A DNA stretch of 19,394 nucleotides, taken from assembly GCA_002286855.1 (NCBI GenBank), contig NRSV01000017.1:1-19394 (forward strand). The letters run 5' to 3'. The notes under the pieces are model-generated. The model ran no database searches. It was given only the letters and a program-made list of their open reading frames with translations, and was not told the origin of the DNA. Positions 1 to 6,608 of the stretch are shown here, one piece after another. The position numbers were made by a program, and so were the translations under genes. Source of the stretch: Bipolaris cookei. Its lineage: Eukaryota; Ascomycota; Dothideomycetes; Pleosporales; Pleosporaceae. How positions within the stretch are numbered: position 1 is the first letter of the stretch; each line of letters opens with the position of its first letter.

Positions 1-2
1 TA

Positions 3-107
3 GAGGCTGAACAGGGTGAGAGCAGTCAGCGACGTCAGCGCGCGCCGCCGACGTGCACAAAGTGCCACGTTCAAGGTCACAAAAGAACTCAGTGTAGAGC
101 TAAATAA
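3..107 (+). CDS. Pogo-like transposase, C-terminal zinc-knuckle tail (partial)
   Basis: An open frame enters from the left edge and ends at TAA 105-107. It encodes 34 residues. The visible motif is C-T-K-C-(x4)-H-(x4)-C, a CX2CX4HX4C zinc knuckle, after a basic stretch RRQRAPPT. The same tail in the same frame occurs in the other two family B copies. Fungal pogo/Fot1 transposases use a DDD catalytic domain to cut and paste at TA dinucleotides, and this fragment holds only the extreme C-terminus. No stop interrupts the visible part, so whether the whole gene is intact cannot be judged here. Confidence 0.7.
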   Translation, partial: EAEQGESSQRRQRAPPTCTKCHVQGHKRTQCRAK

Positions 108-189
108 TAAATTATATTTTTTAAGTTTTATCTTCTTTTATCTTATTATTATGGATCAATTGCGCAGAATGTCAGGTCAAGTTTGGTGG

Positions 190-223
190 GGTGGGCCACT
201 TACTGGGGTGGGCCGCTTACTGG
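190..223 (+). repeat. Two tandem 17-bp units in the family B terminal repeat
   Basis: Units at 190-206 and 207-223 read GGTGGGCCACTTACTGG and GGTGGGCCGCTTACTGG, differing at one base. The inverted copy at 18893-18926 has the same two-unit arrangement. A likely role is paired transposase binding (inference). Confidence 0.85.
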
Positions 224-376
224 TGGAACACGTTATAGCGTTAGTTCCTGTGGGTCGAATATCCCTGCGCAACGAACCACCAATATTGCCCAAGGACGTT
301 ACGCCTAAGCAGCAGAGAATCTTAGACATGAGTACACATTTGTACATTATGTAGGCCGAATTCTATCTATAACGTA

Positions 377-446
377 TTTAATCACCGAGAGTGCCACATC
401 ACCGAGTGTGCCACTTTTTCTTGGCATCGTGAACTTCACGTACGAA
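377..446 (+). repeat. Left terminal inverted repeat of family A
   Basis: Pairs with 2415-2484. It begins TTTAATCACCG and contains two tandem 17-bp units, at 381-397 (ATCACCGAGAGTGCCAC) and 398-414 (ATCACCGAGTGTGCCAC). The inner edge carries CACGTACGAA, one of the CGTACG sites of the element. Confidence 0.92.
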
Positions 447-607
447 AGACAATGTCTCAACAACAGAACGCGATATTAACTCAGCGAGAAGGTAGGCTTA
501 CTCTAGCTGTTCAGGCCTATTATACAGGCCAGTTTAAGAGCATTCGGCGCGCTGCTGCAGCCTACAACGTCCATCATCAGCAGATCTCTCGGCAGCTTCA
601 AGGAATT

Positions 608-868
608 GTGATAGGCTAGAGCCTAGTTGGTGTGTTGTACCTCGATGAAATCTCGGCCTGCTCCTAAAATCCGGATGCCACCTAGAGCTCCGAGTCTCGC
701 CGAGACTCGGTGCGCTCTGACCGACAACCGGAGCGACTAGGTCTTATCGACTCGATTGTGCAGGGGCAGCTAGCACTGTATATAGATAGCTACGTAGCTC
801 AGAAGCTCAGTTCTCTATCGAATACAATCTTGTTACCAGACATCGGCAACCTTTGCGCAGCCCCTCAC
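608..868. mobile_element. ~261-bp nested insertion inside the family A transposase
   Basis: Sequence homologous to pogo transposases stops after Gln-Gly-Ile at 607 and resumes after 869. The flanks repeat AGGAATT (601-607) and AGGAATC (869-875), a probable 6-8 bp target duplication. The insert ends are weak inverted repeats, GTGATAGGCT against GTGAGGGGCT (8 of 10). Removing 602-869 restores the frame to give QLQGITFRPTTQPNCQKLT, which fits the family linker. An 8-bp-type duplication with short inverted ends suggests a small non-autonomous hAT-like element. An intron is the alternative: 608-908 has GT and AG and is phase-compatible, but it would delete a linker that matches the family. Confidence 0.6.
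690..710. repeat. Near-perfect palindrome inside the nested insertion
   Basis: Arms CCGAGTCTCG (690-699) and CGAGACTCGG (701-710) pair perfectly around a single C. It may be an internal hairpin of the small inserted element. No function is evident. Confidence 0.8.
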
Positions 869-2414
869 AGGAATCACCTTTCGACCTACGACGCAGCCAA
901 ATTGCCAGAAGCTAACCAAGTCTGAAGAGCAAACTATCGTATGATACATTCTTGATCTAGACTCGCGAGGATTTGCCCCCCGTCTATGTGAAGTAGCAGA
1001 TATGGCAAAGAAACTACTGCGCGAACGAGATGGCCAGCCTTTAGGTAGATGCTGGGCAGAGCGGTTCGTTACGCGTACGGGCGAGCTTAAAACAGCCTTC
1101 AATCGAGCAAAAGATCGTCAGAGAATTCAGCAGGAGAATCCAGAGATAATTAACGCGTGGTTCAAGCTCGTACGAGAGACTATTGAGAAGTATGGGGTTC
1201 ATACAGATGACATCCATAACTTTGATGAAACTGGCTTTCAGATGGGCGTGATTGGGTCAATGAAGGTAGTCACAGGCGCAGAGCGTCGTACGAGACCTAC
1301 TCTTGCTCAGCCAGGCAATCGTGAGTGGGTTACAGTCATTCAGGGCATCTGCGCTGCAGGATACGCTACCCCGCCATTCATTATCTACAAGGGACGCGTC
1401 CACATCTCTGCTTGGTACGAAGAAGCAGGTATACCGTACGATTGGAAGCTCTCAGTATCAGAGAATGGCTGGACGAACAATGAGCTTGGTCTGGCATGGT
1501 TGAAGCACTTTGATGAGTACACAAAGACGCGTCAGGTGGGGTCGTATAGGCTGCTCATCCTTGACGGCCATGAGAGCCACCTTAACCAAGAATTTAAGGA
1601 TTACTGCCTCGTACGAAAGATCCTTACCCTCTGTATGCCTGCTCATTCATCGCACATACTTCAGCCACTTGACGTTGTCTGCTTTTCGCCTCTTAAGCAG
1701 AAGTACTCTCAACGCGTACGAGACTTGGCACGCCACCATATCTGGCATATTGACAAGGAGCGCTTCCTTCCAGCCTTTCGAGACGCGTTTTTTTGACGTG
1801 TTTACGTCCGACAATTGCAAGAAGGCCTTTGAGGCAGTAGGGCTAGTCCCTATCGACGCGCAGAGAGTCATTGATCGTCTTGACGTACGTCTTCACACTC
1901 CGCCACAGCAAGGCCAGCTAGAAACATCCTGGCAGTCTAAAACACCTAGTAATTCGTACGAATTTGGGTCACAATCAAAGCTTGTAAGAGATAATATCGT
2001 ACGATCGCCAACTACTGCACAAGAAGGCTTTTCAAAGCTTCTCAAAGGGGCTGAGGAGATGCTACATGAGAATGTGCTCATGAAGGCCCGCGTACGAGAG
2101 CTTGAAGAGCAATTAGCAGCAGTGACAAAGCGCCAGGGGCGCAAAAGGAAGCGAATTCAGACAGGTGGGACACTAGACTTTGGTGTAGGGGCATCGCAGG
2201 TAGCTGAAAGTAGTTCTACCAGTCGTACGACATCAAAGAAGGCACGTGGTGGGGGTAGTCAAGAAAGGGCTCTACCAGGTCAACGGCACTGTAGAACCTG
2301 TGGGAGAGCAGGCCATAACGCTCATACGTGCCAAAAAGATGTAGAAGAAGATTCTCTTTCAGATACAAGTGAGTCGTACGAAGCATCTATAGCTAGTGTA
2401 GAGTAATTCAAGTT

Positions 2415-2484
2415 TTCGTACATAAAGTTCGCGATGCCAAGAAAAAGTGGCACACTCGGTGATGTGGCACTCTCGGTGATTAAA
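2415..2484 (-). repeat. Right terminal inverted repeat of family A
   Basis: Reverse complement of 377-446 with three differences. The tandem 17-bp units lie at 2447-2463 and 2464-2480. The inner CGTACGA site reads TGTACGA on the minus strand; this and the neighbouring change are both C-to-T relative to the left repeat. Confidence 0.92.
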
Positions 2485-2787
2485 TACGTTGTCCCTTTTC
2501 CGCCAGAATCTGACAATTGCACGGATTACTGGGTTCAGTTACCTTGCCCTAACTCGGACCAAGACTAGAGAAGTTATTATGGGCTGAGCCCCAGCAAGTA
2601 ACTGTAGGGTGCAAAAAGTTATTGTATTGCTTGAGCTATGGAGGCGAATTGATATGCAGGGCCTACTTATATTGTTCGTCACGTACCCAACTCGCAGGTA
2701 AGCTTCGTGTATCATGATAGGAGCAAGTTTAAATACAGCGTTATTAGTCAGTGAGTAACCACGTGACTATACATGGTACTTCTGGGC

Positions 2788-3177
2788 TTACGTGCACTAT
2801 TGATGCTATTAGAACAACAGTAGTCAATTTCTCAAAATTGCGACTTACGCAGTATCGATGAAGATTCCCGTTAAGAGCTGATACTCCCATGCTTTCACAC
2901 AATGCATAAAGTGAACCAAGTGACTCGCCTTTCGATACATCGCACTACTTATAGTATTAGAGCAGATAAATCTCGGTAACATGATACAGGCTCAACTTAC
3001 AAGATAACCGATTGTATTCTTAGAAGGTTAGTACTTATAATTTTAGCTTAAAAAGTTTATAAGCTTACTTACAGGATAATTTATGCAGATATCTGGCATT
3101 GCGCCTGGAGCACAAGTGTTTGGAGTAGTAGTTTGGGCGAGTGCCCCAGTAAAAAGTGTGAGAAAAAGCAGCTTCAT
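2788..3177 (-). CDS. Candidate small secreted cysteine-rich protein, 75 aa, four exons
   Basis: Read on the minus strand, the exons are 3177-3073, 3018-3001, 2944-2849 and 2796-2788, all joined in phase 0. Introns of 54, 56 and 52 bp each start GTAAGT. The first has a consensus TACTAAC branch point; the others have CTAAT followed by TAG. The protein opens with a strong signal peptide (MKLLFLTLFTGALA, predicted cut before QTTT) and has six cysteines at 22, 31, 42, 57, 73 and 74, enough for three disulfides. A TATAAA lies at 3292-3287, about 110 bp upstream. The 18-nt exon 2 could be skipped without changing frame, giving 69 aa. The last exon (Cys-Thr-stop) is the least certain; reading through intron 3 would give a longer, less cysteine-like tail. 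No known family is recognised. The short secreted Cys-rich form and position between transposons resemble fungal effector candidates, but that role is inference only. Confidence 0.55.
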
Positions 3178-3437
3178 CTTAAATATAAGAGTGATGAGCG
3201 TAGAAAATTAGGTTCGAGCTTAAGAAGAGTCGTTCGCCTGGGAACAAATCTGTAGAAGCATTATATCCTTGGTCGTTCTGACCTCATTTATATGAATGAG
3301 ATAGATAGCTCTAGCCTAAGGATATAACCATGATCGAGTTCAATGCTGACGCATACAATATCCGTCATGGAGGGACAGACGTTAACCGCAGAGTAACACT
3401 AACCAGAAAGAAAACTCTAATTAAATATGAGCCGGAG

Positions 3438-3457
3438 GAGGGCCGATATAAGAGTAG
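3438..3457 (+). repeat. 20-bp direct repeat, first copy
   Basis: GAGGGCCGATATAAGAGTAG occurs here and again, identically, at 3584-3603, with 126 bp between. The two copies are also followed by loosely similar sequence (TGTTGTTAT, CACTGCTGTGTTAT). It may be part of an uncharacterised repeat such as an LTR fragment; nothing more can be supported. Confidence 0.8.
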
Positions 3458-3583
3458 TGTTGTTATCATTATTATTACTATTGTAGTTTAACGTCCTTTC
3501 TCAGCTCGATCGAGCTATATAAGACGTGTAAGCTGAAAGCCTACAAGTGTCTATGTAGTACTATCAAGTTGGTGTTGGTGGGA

Positions 3584-3603
3584 GAGGGCCGATATAAGAG
3601 TAG
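3584..3603 (+). repeat. 20-bp direct repeat, second copy
   Basis: Identical to 3438-3457 (GAGGGCCGATATAAGAGTAG). Confidence 0.8.
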
Positions 3604-3871
3604 CACTGCTGTGTTATTACTTATAAAGCGACGGCGGCCAAGGTCTGAGCGTCTGGCTGTATAGGCTTCTAGAAAGCTGCTGGTATGCGCCACGGCTATT
3701 CTTAGCCGCAGACTGCTATAGAAGTAATACCGAAATTGTTACGACAGCACGCAGCGATATCTGAGCACGCTACTGCAAGCTAGCTGCAAGCCAAGTGCCA
3801 CTAACAGCGCACGTCCTAGAGGACGCGTTTTGACGATCTTGCTACGTACGCGGAGAAACCATTAGAGTGTA

Positions 3872-3896
3872 CAGAGGTGCCTTTCAAAAGTTCTTG
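3872..3896 (+). repeat. Left terminal inverted repeat of the Tc1 element
   Basis: Starts CAGAGGTGCCTTTCAAAAGT and is identical to the reverse complement of 5603-5627. Confidence 0.95.
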
Positions 3897-3918
3897 CTAA
3901 TAAGAGTCATTTGTATTA

Positions 3919-5496
3919 CTACCGAACTAATACCGAAGGTTGATCGGATCTATCCCGCTGCCCCTCCTTGTACTCATCACCGGCTTCAAGCCAAATTATT
4001 TCCTCAATATGAAATGGAATACACTCTATCCAAGACTGGATCAGGTGTTGAGGCAGTTTTGGCACGGCAAAGGCCTTAATTGAGTCAAACAACTGCAGTT
4101 GCATAAAACACTAAAATGAAGACTTGACTGATTCGACTAGCTACTGGGCTATCGACGTAGCTCTATACTCAGCAGTAGCAGGCAAGGCTACAACTGCTGA
4201 AATATGTTCCCCTGCTGAGACGCGTATGCCCTTGCAGACACTCGTATGCCCGTAGCAAGACCGAGGTAAGACTGGTGTCGTCAGCTTGATTCCAATATAT
4301 GTCACAACAGGTAGCTCCTACCACCAGTGTAGCCATGCCTTTGCCCCTTCTGCTCTATCTTTTGGTACCCCTTTGCTCATTATTCTCCTTTTGAACCATG
4401 CCTAAGCTGGCTCAATAGCGTTGAGATCAGGTGAATTACCACACCACATAAGCCGCTCCACGCTCTGTTGTTCATATATTATACGCTACGCATGACGAGC
4501 ATGCAAAGGAGTCTTGTCTTCTTGAACAACTGTACGTGGTCTCCCTTTTTGACACTCCTTTGCGAAGGGTATAGGCTTTAGGAGAGGAACTTCAGTCTGG
4601 TAGCGCCACCAATCAACACCACCTCCACCACCTCCACCATCACGAGTTAGCTCACCAGTCTCTTTTGTGAATCTTCACTGGGGACATTTGACTGACTTGT
4701 TTCTTAATCCTAACTTCTTCATGTCCGTTGTGACCTCCCACTGCTCTTTCATCGCTGGTTCCAAAGCCTCGTTCAACTCTTCAATCTGAAGAGCTGCCCG
4801 TCTCTTCTCCTGTGCAGTCTCAGGTCTCTAGACGTGGCAGGGGCCCTTCTGATCGTATGAGAAGCAGCCCCAGAACATAAACTCAGAGTAGCCCTTCCAC
4901 CGCTCGCGAATGACAGAATTGGAGAATACCTCATCTGGTCGTCGCCAAACGCGATAGCCACGACGCCGGTGGTTGAGCACGACGGAGGTCTCGTCTGACC
5001 AGATGACGTTTTTCCAATCCTCTACAGTCCAATCTCTATGCGCAAGACACCACTCAAGCCTCTCCTGTCTTATCCTCTGTGTCAGCCCAGGCTTCCGCGT
5101 TGGCTTCGTCTTGTTGTAGCCCGCTGCTTTGAGAACTCTCCATACGGTAGTAGACGAAACGTTGAAGTCGTGAATACTAAGGTCCCCAGCTATATCAGTA
5201 CAGCTCTTCTCTTTATCGTACCTATCGCTGTGTACTATTTCTAGGGTAGCTTCGTGGATATTTTCTTGTTTACGAGGGCAGCCAGTGCGAGGTGCATCCT
5301 CTAAGTATTCTGGGAGAAGATTAATTGTAGGCCCATTGGGCTCAAAGCCTCGATGGCAGGCTCTGCTATAAATTGAGTCAATCGTACGCGGTGAAATACC
5401 CGTTATTGTACTGATTTGGTTGGTGGGTTTGCTACCAAAAGGTGACTTCAATGTAACGATCAACGCACGAGTGCAAATATCAGTATTTGGCGCTAT
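3919..5496 (-). pseudogene. Tc1-type (DD34E) transposase, multiple in-frame stops
   Basis: One reading frame runs from about 5496 to 3919 without a frameshift but with seven internal stops, the first being TAG at 4830-4828. Visible parts are N-terminal helix-turn-helix sequence (TLKSPFGSKPTNQIS), the first catalytic Asp in NVIWSDETS, FMFWGCFSYD, GVDWWRYQT, the second Asp in VVQEDKTPLH (GAC at 4518-4516) and Glu in SPDLNAIEP (GAG at 4413-4411), 34 residues apart. The tail IPFHIEEIIW (about 3990-4020) is the usual C-terminus. About 200 bp between ELP (near 4305) and LPQHLIQSWIE (near 4050) do not look like the family and may be an insertion. Several stops sit where Trp is expected (TGG to TAG or TGA). 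The likely original start at 5496 reads ATA. A run of Gly codons (4620-4645) is a small tandem expansion. Confidence 0.9.
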
Positions 5497-5602
5497 ATTT
5501 TATTTGAGAACACTATAAAAATACAGGTATAGCTGCTCTTCTAGCTTTAAAAAAAATTATAGTAGGTGCTAAGACAGTTGGCTCAATACACACATCTGTC
5601 AA

Positions 5603-5627
5603 CAAGAACTTTTGAAAGGCACCTCTG
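5603..5627 (-). repeat. Right terminal inverted repeat of the Tc1 element
   Basis: Reverse complement of 3872-3896 with no mismatch. TA follows at 5628-5629. Confidence 0.95.
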
Positions 5628-5954
5628 TATACTTATTACTCTAAATCGACTCTCTAAGGCGGTAGTCTTGATCTTTGCTGTCTTGGCTTTCTTTCTAGCT
5701 CTCCGAGCTTTCTGTAGATACAGACTATCGTGAGCGAATAGGGGGGTATTATAGAGAAGTTAAGAGATAACGTTAAGAGAACGAGCGATAGCAGGGTCAA
5801 CGACGGGCTTTTTCGAATCGGAGGCTAACGTGCTAGAAGTGCGAAAGCTAGAGTATAGATGCGCATTGCACTTGTCTGCTTGCAAGCACGCTGCGAATAA
5901 CCCGAGGGTCCGGAAGAGAACGCGTCCCGGCACACCGTGCATCCCGGCACGTAG
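5628..5954. other. Unassigned stretch between the Tc1 element and the middle family B copy
   Basis: No frame with recognisable similarity was found. It may be the decayed upstream part of the family B copy that ends at 6606, or host sequence. The minus strand has a short open stretch (5942-5760) without any known motif. Confidence 0.4.
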
Positions 5955-6606
5955 GGATGGACGTTAGGCAGGTTTCTAAGTGACAGGCCTTGTCCCTCCT
6001 TGTCCTGATTGCGTTCTATCGTCGCTTATAGTAGCTAGAACACCGTCTCCACTACAAACAACTGTAGACAATAACGCCGCAGCGTAGGCAATATCACAGA
6101 CAGAGACACCACATACAGTAGTAGAGCTTCAGCAGCAGGTAAGCTATCTCTAAGAGCGACTGCGCTACCGGCTAGAGAGCCTAACGAGCATTGCGATACG
6201 CCAGCTCGCTAAAAGCGCTCAGCTTGCAATGCAATCAGCAACAATACTTGCAGAGAAGAATAAGAAGCTGCGTGCAGAAGTCTAGCGTCAACGATAAAAG
6301 CAGAGTCAGCCAAGTCAATATATCGCTTCTGGTAGAGTGCTCTAGGTGCAGCAGGCTCAGCAGCTTGCTGCAGAGGCAGAAAGGATAGTCATGGGGGCTA
6401 GCCAGAGCCAGGCTGGTGAGCGACGTCAGCGCGCGCCGCCAACGTGTACGAAATGCCATACTCAAGGACGTACTCGGACTTTATGCAGAGCTAAATAATA
6501 AATTATATCTCTTAATCTTGTATCATTTTATTACGTTGTTGTGGCTCAATTGCGCAAAACGTCGCGTGAAGTTTGGTGGGGTGCGCCGCTCGCTTGTAAA
6601 ACACGT
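5955..6606 (+). mobile_element. Degenerate pogo-like transposon (family B, middle copy), 3' part
   Basis: Nucleotide similarity to the right-hand copy (19394-18883 read on the minus strand) runs from about 6110 to the terminal repeat, ending ACACGT before TA at 6607-6608. Upstream of 6110 only translated similarity to the transposase family is visible, back to about 5970, so the left boundary is approximate. The 17-bp tandem units seen in the other two copies are reduced here to a single altered unit near 6578-6597. This copy is the most mutated of the three. Confidence 0.8.
5970..6498 (+). pseudogene. Pogo-like transposase C-terminal half with five in-frame stops
   Basis: A single frame from about 5970 to TAA 6496-6498 resembles the post-catalytic part of pogo/Fot1 transposases: GLVP, VLSSLIVARTPSP, then VELQQQV and IRQLAKSAQLAMQSATILAE, and finally the zinc-knuckle tail C-T-K-C-(x4)-R-(x4)-C. 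The knuckle His has become Arg. Stops are at 6085, 6151, 6283, 6295 and 6343. The right-hand copy has CAA or CAG at the last four, so each is a C-to-T change. There is no frameshift over more than 500 bp. Nonfunctional. Confidence 0.85.
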
Positions 6607-6608
6607 TA

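Larger units (their letters stand above)
1..233 (+). mobile_element. 3' end of a pogo-like DNA transposon (family B, left copy)
   Basis: This is the downstream end of an element whose body lies beyond the left window edge. It contains the last codons of a transposase, an AT-rich 3' untranslated stretch and one terminal repeat. The same order (zinc-knuckle codons, CTAAATAATAAATTATAT, CAATTGCGC, AAGTTTGGTGGGGTG) recurs at 6410-6606 and, inverted, at 18883-19094, which establishes a repeat family. All three copies stay alike up to CACGT followed by TA and then diverge. I therefore place the end at 233, with TA at 234-235 as the presumed target duplication. The boundary could be off by 1-2 bases. 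The sequence after it (236-376) shows no recognisable gene. Confidence 0.8.
452..2406 (+). pseudogene. Pogo/Fot1-type DDE transposase, disrupted
   Basis: The gene starts at ATG 452 just inside the left terminal repeat. The first 52 codons give an N-terminal helix-turn-helix of the psq/CENP-B type (QAYYTGQFKSIRRAAAAYNV). A ~268 bp insertion (608-875 including one duplicated flank) then interrupts it. The frame resumes with KLTKSEEQ (909 onward), reaches TGA at 942 where the family usually has Arg, and runs through the catalytic domain: NFDETGF (first D), LILDGHESH (second D) and LQPLDVVCF (third D), spaced DD35D. A run of seven T at 1788-1794 shifts the frame by one and makes TGA at 1794. In the next frame the C-terminus continues with a VRELEEQL coiled stretch, basic KRQGRKRKR and a CX2CX4HX4C zinc knuckle (2292-2333), ending at TAA 2404. 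The three lesions are an insertion, a CGA-to-TGA change and a 1-base indel. Family assignment is firm. Confidence 0.88.
377..2484 (+). mobile_element. Complete pogo-like DNA transposon (family A), 2.1 kb
   Basis: A ~70 bp inverted repeat bounds the element (377-446 and 2415-2484, three mismatches). Inside is one transposase gene in plus orientation with the DDD catalytic signature of the pogo/Fot1 family. TA lies outside each end (375-376 and 2485-2486) as the presumed target duplication. The match continues four more bases outward (AACG/CGTT), so the end could alternatively be at 372/2489. That would fit the ACGT termini of family B, but the right-hand duplication would then read TG. The coding region is broken by a nested insertion, one in-frame stop and one frameshift, so the copy is not autonomous, although its ends look intact. 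Confidence 0.9.
3178..3871. other. Gene-free AT-rich spacer between the secreted-protein candidate and the Tc1 element
   Basis: No convincing reading frame was found on either strand. The stretch includes the presumed promoter of the minus-strand gene at 2788-3177, an imperfect inverted repeat (TTATATCCTTGG at 3261-3272 against CCTAAGGATATAA at 3315-3327) and a pair of 20-bp direct repeats. The part after about 3610 may be old degraded repeat, since no frame or family is recognisable. Confidence 0.5.
3872..5627 (-). mobile_element. Complete Tc1-type DNA transposon, 1756 bp, inactivated
   Basis: Perfect 25-bp inverted repeats at 3872-3896 and 5603-5627 (outer end CAGAGGTGCC) are flanked directly by TA at 3870-3871 and 5628-5629, the target duplication expected of the Tc1/mariner superfamily. 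The interior holds one minus-strand transposase pseudogene. Perfect terminal repeats with a decayed gene mean the element could still be a substrate if an active relative exists elsewhere (inference). Confidence 0.93.

Noticed and set aside
608..908. Intron in the family A transposase
   Set aside because: GT and AG are present and phase fits, but the flanking duplication, inverted ends and restoration of the family linker on excision favour an insertion.
3205..3235. Possible tRNA T-loop (GGTTCGAG)
   Set aside because: No matching acceptor, D or anticodon arms around it.
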